NCBI GenBank assembly: GCA_011037195.1
Contig: JAAEAF010003322.1
Location: 1 to 64,000 of the forward strand
Source of the DNA: Triatoma infestans
Taxonomy: Eukaryota > Arthropoda > Insecta > Hemiptera > Reduviidae
Direction of reading: 5' to 3'
DNA: 64,000 nucleotides
Part shown: positions 1 through 10,740 of the stretch, in pieces
Layout: every line of letters starts with the position of its first letter
Numbering within the stretch: position 1 is the first letter of the stretch
Translations under genes and position numbers: made by a program
The notes under the pieces: generated by a model
Databases searched by the model: none
What the model was told of the DNA's origin: nothing
What the model saw: only the letters and a program-made list of their open reading frames with translations

Positions 1-2523
1 AGGGGTTAGCCCCAACAGCATCTCCAATGCCACCGTCGGTGTCGTTCTCATCGCGCCAGTAATAGCCAAACAGGCCATGCGCTGTACTCCCAACAGCTTC
101 TTGCTATTCCTCCCCACCAAGAAGCCAGGCCACCACACCACAGATGCGTACAGCATCCTTGGCTTCACCAACTTCTCGTAAATCCAATGGATACCTCGGT
201 GATTAACTCCCCCGGTCTTACCCGCTAATCTCCTACACTGCCAGAAAACCTTCTGCCCCTTCTCACAAATATACTCAATGTGGGCCCGCCAATTCAGCTT
301 ATTGTTGATGAGGACCCCCAAATATTTAACCTCGCTGCAAATTTGCAATTCCTTACCGAAGAGCCTAGGTCTCCTAAGCCCTTCCAGTTTCCTCTTCCTA
401 GTAAATAGAACTAAAGAACTTTTGTCCGGGTTAACGGACAAGCCATAGTTCCCACACCACTGCTCCACGTAAGATAACGCCGACTGCATCAAGTCACTCA
501 CCACACTCAGATGCTTCCCTGTGATTAAGATTACCCCATCATCGGAATACATCTGCAGGTAAAATCCCCTGCGGTTCATCTCCCAAAGTAGCTCATCAAC
601 GATGAGGCACCACAAATGAGGAGACAAACTCCCACCTTGGGGAAAGCCCCTACTGGCTTTCACCCTTCTCTCCGCAACTCCCAAACGAGAATAGACAATC
701 CTCGAAGTCAGGAGATTGCCTATCCATCTACCCAGGGTCCCATTCACTCCCCTCTCCTCCAATAACACTCTGATTCTATCATGAGCCACGCTGTCGAAAG
801 CCCCCTCAATGTCGAAGAAGCAGCCCAGCGCGTACTCTTTAGACTCCAACGTGCGTTCAATTCTCCCCACCAAATTATGGAGCGCAGTCTCCGTTGACCT
901 CCCCGCCAAATAGGCATGCTGATTCCCATGGAAGGTACTCTTTATGTCGCAATCCTCCATTAAGAAAATGTCAACCAGCCTCTCTAAGCCCTTCAACATG
1001 AAGGATGCCAGGCTGATTGGCCTATATGCTTTAGGGTCTAAATAGTCCAACTTCCCCGGTTTGGGAATAAACGCGACCCTACTAACTCTCCAAGCCCGAG
1101 GGATATAGCCCGAACTGAGGCTATCCCTCAGTATTTCTACCCATGTACTACCGAACATGTTCCAACTTTCCTGAATCAGTACCGGGTACAGACCATCCAT
1201 ACCCGGCGACTTGAATTTACTAAATGTGGCGAATACCCAACTCGCCCTCCTTAAAGTAACCACTTTACTTGCCAACTCCTTACCCTGTAAATTTACTCCC
1301 TGTACAACAGGTGAAACACCTGCGCACTTTCCAGCATACTCCACATTATCCGGTAAATGTCTATCCAGCATCACCCGTAACACCTCATTATGGTTATAGG
1401 TGATCTGTCCGTCAGGCCCCCTAATACTGTCCAACGACATCTCCCCGCTCTTGCCTAAAAACCTAAAGACCCGGTTTACCTCCTGTTCCCCCTCCAAGGT
1501 TTCGCAGAAGGTCCTCCAAGAGTCTCTCTTCGTTCTCCGAATCTCCCTTTTATACTCTCGCTTGGTCTCAATGAACCGTTCCCAATCCTCCTCCGCATTA
1601 CTCCCCCTAGCCTTTCTCCTTAGCCGCCTCATCTGTCTATTTAAGGCAGTTAGACGGGCCGTCCACCACTGGACCTTCCTATGCAATACCTCATGCTCAG
1701 GGCATGAAGTCTCATATGCGCGAACAATCGTGCGAGTGGTCCGATCCACTCTCTGATCCAGGTCTTCCCCCTCAACTGGCGGTCTACCCGGACCTAACCT
1801 ATCATTTCCCAAGGCCGAGGCAAAACTGCCCCAGTCAGTTCTCCTCGGATTTCGAAACTTCTTCACCTCTCCCATCCCAAGGCGCAGGGTGATTCTAATA
1901 CCTCTATGATCAGACAACGTCCAGTCATCCATAACCTCCCAACCTGTCATCCAGGACAGAAATTGCCTGGAAGCCACCGTTATATCTATAACTTCTTCCC
2001 TGTTCCTAATAACAAAGGTAGGTTTCTTACCTCTATTTAAAAGAAAAAGGTTTCTACTTACCAAAAACTCCGCCAATGTCACCCCACGCCGGTTGGTGTC
2101 GCTGCTTCCCCACAACGTGTTGTGTGAGTTGGCATCGAATCCGACCAGCAATGGCAGGTTCTCCTTTTCACACCACTCCACCAAACGCTCCACTTCCTGA
2201 CCAGGTGGTGGCTCCTCTGAATCATAGGGTAGGTAGGCCGACGCTAAAACCAGTCTGCCTACTGCCTCTCCTATCCTAATCGAAACTGCCGTCAGGTCTC
2301 TAGAACAGAACTCTCTTAACATTGAACACTCCATATGCTTAGACACCAGGACACAAGTCCTGGGCCTATCTACTCCACAATCATAAAATGTTCTCAACCC
2401 CATACCACCCCATCCGACCACACTGCCTCGGATGGTATAGGGCTCCTGAATTAAACCTACCATTAAGGGTGTGTCCCTTATGACTTCACCATCTCCGCTA
2501 CAACTTCCCTGCTCCTGTGTGTA
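1..2523 (-). CDS. LINE ORF2: apurinic-type endonuclease plus reverse transcriptase, partial
   Basis: The frame is open without a stop from the TAA at 2526-2524 to the window edge (841 codons). It has no stop inside the window, so its C-terminus is unknown. The first ATG in frame is at 2463-2461. Endonuclease landmarks in order: LIQEPYT (Glu) near 2450, GFDANSHN near 2130, and LSDHR at about 1904-1917. RT landmarks: FIPKPGK near 1060, FFDIEGAFD near 795-820, GFPQGGSLSP near 640, YSDD at 549-538 (Ser replaces the usual Ala of YADD), and KYLGV near 320. The protein would nick target DNA and prime cDNA synthesis on it (target-primed reverse transcription, known for the family). The first endonuclease motif lies in another frame just upstream (2546-2478), so this copy probably carries a one-base deletion near its 5' end. 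Confidence 0.92.
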
Positions 2524-2546
2524 TTATATTGGTACACACAGAACAT
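2478..2546 (-). pseudogene. Displaced N-terminus of LINE ORF2 (frameshifted)
   Basis: This 22-codon frame begins ATG at 2546, three bases after the ORF1 TAA, and stops at 2480-2478. It contains YNTHRSREVVAEMV, which fits the first conserved block of the LINE endonuclease (Asn-containing QxNxxRS). The downstream ORF2 frame lacks that block but carries the next one (LIQEPYT). Going from this frame to the main frame needs a -1 shift, so a one-base loss between about 2515 and 2481 is the simplest reading. The alternative, programmed recoding, is less likely. Confidence 0.65.
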
Positions 2547-2549
2547 AAG

Positions 2550-3551
2550 TTACTTTCCTTCACTCTCCTCCTTGCCAGACTGGCCTCGTTGCTTCTCCTC
2601 CTTCCTTTTGAAGGTGATCCGGGTTAACTCATAGTAGGGTCTCCACTCCTTCTCTTCTAGAATCCGGAGTGAATGGGGATCTATAAAGAAAACCATCCAC
2701 ATACCTTTATCTTTCTCGAAGGAGCTGAGCACTCTCCAAAGATCGGTTCGCAGACCAGGATTTTGCCCTGCCAAGCGTTCCAAGAATCTCTCCAGCGGAC
2801 ACCTCTTGCCTGGCACCCAAACTGATACCCTAATCATCTTTGGGATGTCCTCTCCCTCCAACATGACGTACTGGATGTCACCTCTGGGTGTGATAGCCTG
2901 TCTGGCTGTCCAAACCCTGGTCCTCTCGTCGCCGCAAGTGATGAGGAACATGCCCTCACTTACCACGCCGGACTCCTCAAATTGTGGCCACCAACCTTCG
3001 TCAGGGGTGCCCGTCCTACTCCCAGTATCATCCAGAGCACTCACAAGTTGTGCTCTGACGTGCTCCGCGTCGTCCTCGGTCATCACTTCGCCATCTGCCC
3101 TGACCACGGCGACCTGTGGCTTCTTAGCCTTCTCCACTTTCGGGCGTTTAGCCTCGGGGACGCTTTCTGGCGTCTCCTCCGCACCCTTCTTCTTTTTCTT
3201 CTTTCTCTTTTTGCTGGACTCCCTTGTTTTGGTCTCACTCGGGGTCCGCCTTTCAGTGGTCCCCTCATTTCGACCAGGAGAGGCCAGCAGAAGCTTCTCA
3301 ATGCTCTTATTTAAACTCTCTGTGGAGGCACCCCTCTCCAGGCCTCTCAAAGGAGAAGCCGGGAGGTTCCCGGCAGTTTCCTGCCTCGAGGATGCGCCCC
3401 CACTAAACTCACCTACAACATCTTTATTGGTGGAACAAGTAGCCATGACTACCGGTGTGCCTTGTTCCTCAACAACACCGGAGACCTTCGTGGTGATTTT
3501 CGCACCCTCATTTGCCACGGACTGAGGGCCTTTCTTTATTTGTTCTTCCAT
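2550..3551 (-). CDS. LINE ORF1 protein, DUF4780-like, intact (333 aa)
   Basis: The frame is complete, with ATG at 3551 and TAA at 2552-2550. Residues 1-110 are low-complexity and Ser/Thr/Glu rich. Residues 112-122 form a very basic KKRKKKKKK tract, a likely nucleic-acid-binding or nuclear-localisation segment. Residues about 187-315 carry the pattern WWPQFEESGVV...CGDERTRVW...DIP...VWVPG...LRTDLWRVL...FFIDPHS, which I recognise as the DUF4780 type found in ORF1 of arthropod LINEs. No CCHC zinc knuckles are visible. By analogy with LINE ORF1 proteins it probably binds element RNA to form an RNP; that role is inferred. It sits directly upstream of ORF2 with only CTT between its stop and the next ATG. 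Confidence 0.88.
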   Translation of the reverse strand: MEEQIKKGPQSVANEGAKITTKVSGVVEEQGTPVVMATCSTNKDVVGEFSGGASSRQETAGNLPASPLRGLERGASTESLNKSIEKLLLASPGRNEGTTERRTPSETKTRESSKKRKKKKKKGAEETPESVPEAKRPKVEKAKKPQVAVVRADGEVMTEDDAEHVRAQLVSALDDTGSRTGTPDEGWWPQFEESGVVSEGMFLITCGDERTRVWTARQAITPRGDIQYVMLEGEDIPKMIRVSVWVPGKRCPLERFLERLAGQNPGLRTDLWRVLSSFEKDKGMWMVFFIDPHSLRILEEKEWRPYYELTRITFKRKEEKQRGQSGKEESEGK

Positions 3552-4265
3552 ATTTTAGAATTTGAAAGGGGGGATATAGTGTTAGTGAAATATATGTAAG
3601 TGTGGTGTTGAACTGTATGGTGTTTGCTGTTTCCTCACCAGGTCCCTACACTACAGGTACCTGGACGAATCTCCAGCGTGTGAGCCGCTCCCCCACATCC
3701 GCCCCAGGTCCTCCAGTGTCCAAATAGACTCTCTAAAGTAAAGACCTGTTTTCGGAGGCCCAAGAATGGGCCCCGTCAGGGCGGCGTGAGATCGCTAGTG
3801 TGAGTAAGTGAACATGTTACCACGGCGATGCAGAGTAAATGTTGTGTAGCTCCGCAGTGGTGTCTGCCGCCAGAGCCCGATTAGCCGTGCAAAGCACGTT
3901 GTCCAGTCCCTGCGGCGTGGACGCTCGGGTTGGCTCCAACCCCGTAACTGGAATCGCCTAAGCTTTCCACCAGTCACAGGGTTGTTTAGGGACCATGGGC
4001 ACGGTACGCATAACCCCCTGTTTTAGGGGGGGGTGTGTCTCTGAAGCTGCCCCTGGGGGCACCACCTCAGATGACCAGCGGGTACACCCAAGTTCCGCCG
4101 GGGACTTTTATCGACGTCCAGGTCTAGAGCCGCCGAGTTTGGTTTTAAACGGAGCCACCTCGAGAAGGGTGCAGTATAACTTAATACTGCGCTCGGACGG
4201 TCTTGACGAATAGAAGGTGAAGCCTTCTGTTCACCCTGGAGCTTCCCACATTAAAAAAGAGAAGA
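3552..4265 (-). promoter_or_regulatory. 5' untranslated/internal promoter region of the LINE
   Basis: About 710 bp of GC-richer sequence lies upstream of ORF1 on the minus strand. No long ORF fits the element's direction. LINEs usually carry an internal promoter here, but I see no motif that proves one. The far boundary (about 4255-4277) is set by base composition and by the start of recognisable repeat A at 4270. Confidence 0.6.
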
Positions 4266-4800
4266 CTCCTTGGCACCTTAATAATGTTAATTAGAAGGAA
4301 ATATGTGTTGAAATTCCGAGTTGGAGGAAAAATTGGGATAACCGGAAGTGCCTTTGTTGTTTTTTTAACACTTTTACTAATTGAATTTTTTCACTTTTCT
4401 CGCGATTTTCTCAAAAATGGCTCCTACGATTTTCTTGAAAATTCGTATATAAACTAAACATGCAATGATCTACAACTTTTATTTTAAACATTTCTCTGGA
4501 AAAATTCATTTAAGGGCACTTTTAGGGGAGGGGTGAGGTTATGTTTTTCTCTAAAGTGCTATCATAGTTGATTATACAATTCTATCGTCCAAACAAAATT
4601 AATCAGAAATAAATTGATGTCCAAAATTCCGAGTTTCAAGAAAATTAGTAAACCGGAAGGCGCTTGATTGAAGTAGTTTTTCAGGTTCGACCAAATTCAT
4701 GTTAAATTTTGGTACACTAAGTAAAAATTTGTAATTATAATTGAGAACTGGAGGTAAGAGAAGTTGCTTGTGAGTGTCACACCAGTTTTTTGTTTTCTAA
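4266..4800 (+). repeat. Repeat A copy 1 (left end lost to LINE insertion)
   Basis: Carries the repeat A hallmarks AATTCCGAG, AACCGGAAGTGC (4343), TTTCTCAAAAATGGCTCC and a right end GAGAACTGGAGGTAAGAGA followed by a CACACCAG-like block. Two modules are visible, at about 4300 and 4610. Repeat A has no convincing coding capacity. Confidence 0.75.
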
Positions 4801-7250
4801 AGTATAAGTTAAATTTGTCATGTTTTGAAGATTTTTTAACATTCTTAATTTTATTAAGATACATTACTAATGTCTATATATTATAGACAATACATTTGTC
4901 TCTGTGAAACATTGGCAAAAATATGTTTTTTTAGTTTTGAAGACCGAATCTCACTATCCTTATCCATCGTTGTGTGCAGTGCGCATGCGTGTACGTGTGT
5001 AGATGAGAAGGTGAAGATAGAGAGAGAAAAAGGACAGAATTGTGACAGAAAAGGAAAACTAAAAAAAAAAAAAATGTTAATTAAATTCATATCAGATATT
5101 TTTTTGTTTTGATCATCATGCTACTCTCTTTTTTTTAAAAGAACTTTTTTTTGCACAGGCTTTTACCATAAGCGCTGGTGGTTCAGAGGCTTATTCTCAT
5201 AATAACTATAACCGAGACCCAAGGTAAACAAATTGAACATCGTAGATCTCTTACAATGCCGATGTTAAGGATGAATTGGAATTAAAGTATGAATTAAGTA
5301 CGAAGTAAAGTATTGATTAAGAATTCAAATAATAGTTTCATACATAATTTTCTTCCATATTGTTAGAAAATATAATTTCATCACATTAAAAAAAAAAGAG
5401 GAGTTTGCATGTATTTATAAAACTGATTAAATAGTCTGTGTCCATTTTATGCGACATTGTAAGAGCACACTGTGTATATGTTTGAGGTACTCCCCCGTAC
5501 GTTTTTATCTCTCTTGAGGTCCTCTGCTTAATTTTGGGTAAATAAACAACCACAAACTGCATGGCTGCATTTCAATCTAATTGTTGCCGCTATATGTTGT
5601 TCACCACGAAGGTATTCCCACAATAGGAATATCAACCTTGTGGAAGGGTGTTTTATCTGAATTACTGTACTATACTATTTTATTAAAGAAAAAAAAAAGT
5701 GTTTTTCAATTCTTGACCATTTTGTTTGAAAAAATTTGATATGCAACACTCCCATGATCTCTATCAATCCCCAAAATTTTGAAATGGCAGATTAAAGTTA
5801 TGTCTAATGTCATAGATCATCAAAAACCTCCTAAAATCATTTTATCCAGTAGAAGATTTCAAATAAAATTTACAGGGTTATATTTTTGTGCTGTTTGAAT
5901 TTCTACTTTAAAGAAATATGTGGGATTTGTTTTAGAAAAAAAAATTAGGAAAATCTATTAAAGACATACACATAATAAATAGGGTAAAGCTAGGAGAGAA
6001 GACGCACATTTCAAAGTTATGCCCTGTATCAAAATATAGGAGATATATTAAAGAGATAATTCATATAAAACATATGTCAACTGCTATTATCTGCAAAAAA
6101 ATGTTATTTTTCAAAATAAAGACCTTCTCATTTATTCCAGAAACGAAATACAAATACACTACATTTGGCCGTCTCTCCTATTATGGTAGGATAGATGACG
6201 CACCATAGATAAGAGACCTCTCCTCTGTGAAGGTAACATGGCTGATCGACATGAAACTTGGTAAACACTATGTCTACCAGTCTAACTTTAACGACAGGTG
6301 GAAATCTTTCATTTCATTGCAATTAATATAGTATAAAAAAATAAAAAAAAATTACTAAGCGTTATGATAAACACAGGCTGATGCGTATAAATGTTCCTAG
6401 AACACAGAAGAACATACAAAATAACTGAAGAATTTTGCAATATGTTCGCTTTGATCTCTCTACTCCTCGACTAACTTTCATGACGCCACGTGGTGGCAAA
6501 CAAGAGAAGTAAAGCCTGCGTCTTCTCTCGTACCGCGTCATCTCTCCTTGCTTTATCCTATGCTTTGTCCTATGCTGAAGTAGAAACCAATTTACTAAAA
6601 ACAACAATGGAATTTATCATATATCTCCGGTGAAAATCTCAATTTCGAAATTTACGGTCAGCAATTAGAAAAAGTAAAAATTGGCGTGATAATTTTTTTT
6701 TAATTATTAGATATATGTAGATCTATCATTTTACGTGTTCAAGGAGACCATGACCTTAGACTTTAAATTGCCAACTAATTATAATAAATAAATAAATGTA
6801 ATAAATTATAAGCCTATATAATATTCAGGGACAGTGAATGTCCAAACTATTGAATATTTCTTGACCATTTGCTTAATTATTTATTATCTTTTACTTCTCA
6901 AAGACGGTATTTTACTCAATAACAAATGGTAGATTAATAAGCAATTTTAATGTGTGTAAACAATTCAAAAAATTGAAGTATCCATAATTTTTATCATTAT
7001 TGATAATTGACAATATCAAAATGAGTGCAAATTATGTAAACAGATTATATTGTTTTTTTTTTTTATAAATACAAATTTTCAAAAATTAGCGGTGAAGATA
7101 AAGAGGTTAAAGTATTTAATTACGAAAATAAATAAATGTTCATTAATTACTATTAATTTAAAAAAAAAAAATTGTGTCGGCATTGAGTTTTTTAATTTGA
7201 TTTTCTATTTACAATTTATTAAAAAGTTTTAGTGTAAACAATTATTTAAA
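4801..7250. other. AT-rich intergenic DNA, no gene recognised
   Basis: Mostly AT-rich with homopolymer runs. The GC-richer stretch at 5980-6560 contains GAGAGAAGACGCA (about 5994-6006) and its complement at about 6517-6529, a possible decayed inverted-repeat element. ORFs here are short and look random. Confidence 0.5.
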
Positions 7251-7332
7251 AAAGAAAAGATCATCGGTACTTACGACGACGACGACGTATGTATAGAGGT
7301 CGACGCTAACGCTATCTCTGATGCCCGGTTCA

Positions 7333-7372
7333 TATATAGCAAGTAACAGTTGGGAGGCAGAGTTCAGTCAGG
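7333..7372 (+). promoter_or_regulatory. Core promoter: TATA box and initiator
   Basis: TATATAG at 7333-7339 lies 33 bp upstream of the A in TTCAGTC (initiator, A at 7366). That is the standard TATA-to-start spacing for RNA polymerase II in insects. The surrounding 7270-7400 is GC-richer than its neighbourhood. An ATG and a consensus splice donor follow within 65 bp. It does not look like the LTR-type promoters elsewhere in the window. Confidence 0.55.
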
Positions 7373-7394
7373 TTGTGTTTTGTTCTTCGGTAAC

Positions 7395-7428
7395 ATGACC
7401 GTCATCATAATAGAAGTGAACGAGCCAG
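7395..7428 (+). CDS. Putative first coding exon of a host gene (11 codons plus 1 nt)
   Basis: ATG at 7395 opens a reading MTVIIIEVNEP, and one further base precedes GTAAGT at 7429, a perfect 5' splice-site consensus. The exon would be in phase 1. With the TATA/initiator at 7333-7366 the 5'UTR would be about 29 nt. The next exon is not identifiable nearby; downstream DNA is AT-rich and intron-like. The product is unknown. An mRNA-derived repeat or chance arrangement remains possible. Confidence 0.45.
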
Positions 7429-7439
7429 GTAAGTTTTTA

Positions 7440-8250
7440 TTATTATTATTATTTTCTGATTGCCTCTATTTTTTATTATTTTCAAAGTTAAGGTCCCCAG
7501 AATAGAATATGATAACTGATGTTAATTGTTAACAAACATAGAAAATTTAAATCTCGCTTAACATATAGTTTTCTGCTTAATCATTCTAATTTTCTTACAA
7601 AAAAATAATACTAACTTAATTAGTTGTTGCATTATTTGATGTTATAATTGTATATACATACGATACACATAAAATATATTTCGAAATCATTACTCACGTG
7701 TGCGCAATTATATTCTTTTTTTAGATTTTTAACTTCTTCTTTTATTCACCTTGGAACAAAATATAAACGTCTTAAGTGATTAATATATTATTATTATTTT
7801 TTGTTTTTATTAGTGAATCATTCATTAAGTGATAAGTTTTTCTAAACACATTCTAAGAAATTCCCACTGTTATTTTTAAAAATAATAATAATAACAATGT
7901 GATAGTAAACAGAGCAATGTTTACAGTTATTTTATTTTAAAAACAAAACGTAGCATGATAAAAAGAAACGGAACTTGTTAGAGAGAGTGACAGAACAAAG
8001 AGGCGATTATATTATTATTATTATTATTATTTTATTATACAATACAATTAACTTTCTATGCGGAATATTGTGCATAACTTTATTATATATACACGTGATA
8101 AAAATTACAATTTTGTAACCGATTTAAATTATTAATAATCTTAAAGATTTCGTTTAATTCATTTCTTTTTTTTTTATTTTGTTTACTTTTTACTATTTAA
8201 ATAAAATAAAAAAAATTAAAGATTCATTAATTTAAAATATTTACTTTAGA
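7440..8250. other. AT-rich intron-like DNA with (ATT)n microsatellite
   Basis: Very AT-rich, with an (ATT)n run near 8008-8033. No coding signal. If the exon at 7395-7428 is real, this is the start of its first intron. Confidence 0.5.
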
Positions 8251-8253
8251 ACA

Positions 8254-8481
8254 ATGCTTAATCCTGCGAGTATATTTCGGATTAGCAGATACTTAAAAGA
8301 AGTTAGTATCTGGTCAGATAATCTGCACGTTGAAGGCATTAATTCTTGCATCTTCACTTCCAAACTGATGCTAGAATATTTAAGGATGCTGGAAGAGATA
8401 TTTTCCTCCAAGGAAGTTCTTTTAGAATGGGTAACACGTTTTCAGGGAATCCCAGACAATAAAGAAATAAATAAAAAATAA
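8254..8481 (+). pseudogene. RNase H domain relic of a retrotransposon
   Basis: A 75-codon frame whose pattern matches the middle and end of the RNase H domain carried by LINE ORF2s. IWSDN corresponds to the SDSQAAL block, TSKLMLEYLRMLEEI to the following helix, and LLEWVTRFQGIPDNKEINK to the LVWVPGHxGIxGNExAD block. The His and final Asp of the usual motif are replaced (RFQ, NKE-IN), so it should be inactive. No RT lies nearby on this strand. Confidence 0.6.
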
Positions 8482-9640
8482 GCATGAAATGAATTGGACA
8501 CATGACTAACTAGCTTCCCAAACTTTTATTCCTGATAAACACATTGACACTTCAAAATAGACACTTAAAACTGAGCTGTAAAGATGTACTATGTTTCTTT
8601 TGGACTTGTATTAGATATTGGGCATTATGGTGCACTAGACTGTGTCTATACTAATTGTACCTTATGCCCAGAATTGTACTTATCACCCATTTCCCCTGTG
8701 AGGGGTGTAAGTCATTATTTCCATGATTATTGGTCGATACAGAATATTTGTGAAAATGCTTATAGGTTGTTTGCCTTTAAGTTTATCGTCCGGAGGATGA
8801 ATTTCTGTTTGCAGATTGTTGTCTGTATTTTTCTTTGAGGGGTAACTTATAAATGCCCCCAGAGGAGTTTTGGCTAGCGCAGGAGTGTTTTTCACTAGAC
8901 AATAAAATGATAATTAATAATATTCAACCTAACTTGCTTCTAATTAGCAAAATTATTGTTTTGTTTTTCAACATTTTGGTTTATCTACTGACGAAGCTGT
9001 CGAAAGATAGATATTTTTATTGATGTTTTGTTATTTTAATGTGAGAATGTTTTTCCCTATTTACTTTCTCTTATTCCTAGTAAGAGGAAGTATTGTTTAG
9101 TTCTAAGAAACTAGTGGAAAAATTTACTCTATCTACACTTATTTATTTGCTACCTGCTACGTATTAGCTTTTTCTTCAGTGGCAAAATTAAAGAAATACT
9201 TCCTCTTAAATTAAATTTTTGCCTCCAGCAAAAAGAAATAGAATATTCCAAATTGAACGTCTGTCCAGTCAGCAATCCTACAGATATAATGAAAATTTTT
9301 TTCATTTATTAGTTTCTCCTCTGATGAAAAATTAAATAAAAGATAGACATCACCTGGAATAGACTAATCTTCGTTCTATTTCGCACTGTACGACATGGTG
9401 TCAGATTTTCCAAAGTGACTTTTTATTGGGAATACTTAATTTGGGACAGTTTTTGTCTAGGATATTTTGATATAAACTTTTCAATTTTAGTTGATCGAAA
9501 GGTCCACTTTATTTTCCAATTTTCATAGAGAAAGTTTTTCTGCTTAAGAAAAATATAAAACCATTAATATGTGGATAAATACTGCCATTTACCTAAGTGT
9601 TGCGATCTTGTCAAAGTTTCAAACATTTGTTACGAAACTT
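8482..9640. other. Non-coding DNA with a repeat A terminus and a CTGACGA/GAAA hairpin
   Basis: CTTATTCCTAGTAAGAGGAAGTATTG-like repeat A left end occurs at about 9066-9095. At 8988-9010 CTGACGA is followed by a short hairpin and CGAAAG. No convincing gene. Confidence 0.4.
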
Positions 9641-9885
9641 AGTACGAAAAAATGCTTTTAGTGAATTGAGAGTGAATTTAAATGTTTGCGTGTGTGTGAG
9701 TAAAGTTGTGTGGTAAGGATGAGCAATATACTTCAAAAGTTCGCAATAAGTCCAAATTCGCACACACACCACACAACCATTTGCTAAAAACCACTTTTTT
9801 GGACTCAGGGGACCTCAAACGGATATTTCCGGATGAAAACACAATATCGAAAATTTGACAGTAAGAGAATGTAATAAATAATACA
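9640..9885 (-). repeat. Repeat A fragment, minus orientation
   Basis: Contains CCATTTGCTAAAAACCACTT, GACTCAGGGGACCTC and ATCGAAAATTTGACA, the complement of the repeat A left part. Confidence 0.7.
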
Positions 9886-10740
9886 ATTATTTTATAAAAT
9901 TGCCTCTAGAAACTTTGCCTAGGGAAACTTTGGTAAATTTTCTTCTTAGAAGCATTTCTAAAAATGTACGGTTCCATTTTATTCAATGAAATGGCATTTA
10001 AAAAAAAAATGAGTTAAGCAATTTTGATCGATGTAAATTTTTGATCGATGCTTTAAGAAAGTCCCTATCGATTATTCATCGATTTTTTTTTCTATTATTG
10101 AATTAAAAATAAACAAAAACATGAATTACTCAACTTTAGTGAAAACATAATAATTAAAAAAAAAGAAAAAAAAAGAGCAACAATTAGCTATTCACGCTCT
10201 AATTAATATTTTATTACGAATAACGTTTTATTTTGATTTTGTCATTTACATCAACTTTATTCAGTATTTTATGTTATAAAATGACGTTGATTGTTCAAAA
10301 TAAAATAAAAATCTGATGCGACACAATCACGTGACTTTCTCTTATTTACATGTATATAATTTTTTAAATTTCCTACAAGCTTGGAATTTTGTAATTAAAA
10401 GTATAGACGAAGTTTAAAGAAAATCTGTGGAAAACCCTTTTGCAAGAAATGTGTAGAAATTAAAAAAATTCAGTAAAGGCATTTTTGTAGTTGACGATAT
10501 TGAAGGAAAATTTCGTGGTGGTGATGATGAAACGCGGAATATTAAACAAGAACTTTATGGGTTTTTTAATGTTTTTGGAGAGATTGTTCACACATACACA
10601 AACACACAAATTCAAACCAATCATTTATCGCCGACGAAAACTGTTTTAGAAAATTTGTTACGATATACTTTCCTCCTCTTGAAGTAGTAACTGAATGTAA
10701 GAGAAGTAAGCAAAAGAATGATGTACTGCCCACAAATTAT
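9886..10740. other. AT-rich DNA, nothing recognised
   Basis: No gene or known repeat seen. ATTTTTGATCGATG-like strings recur near 10020-10085. Confidence 0.4.

Larger units (their letters stand above)
1..4265 (-). mobile_element. Two-ORF non-LTR retrotransposon (LINE), 3' end outside window
   Basis: On the minus strand this reads 5'UTR (3552-4265), ORF1 (2550-3551) and ORF2 (2546 to the left edge). The block is clearly more GC-rich than the AT-rich DNA right of about 4265, and that switch sets the approximate 5' boundary. The flank from 4270 matches the interior of repeat A, so the LINE appears inserted in an old repeat A copy. The RT thumb region, including a TGAMRTTPT motif near positions 1-45, resembles I/LOA/Jockey-group elements; LOA-like is my best guess. 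A downstream RNase H domain cannot be judged because the element leaves the window. Intact ORF1 and a nearly intact ORF2 suggest recent activity. Confidence 0.9.

Noticed and set aside
2806..3525. 239-codon plus-strand frame
   Set aside because: It is the antisense shadow of the LINE ORF1, which has the recognisable domain.
4980..5240. tRNA-like string GGTGGTTCAGAGGC near 5176
   Set aside because: No B box follows and no cloverleaf can be drawn.
7333..7430. An LTR promoter like those at 18916 and 58937
   Set aside because: No TG...CA ends or shared GATTCA/GTGTCAT strings, and it is followed by ATG and a splice donor.
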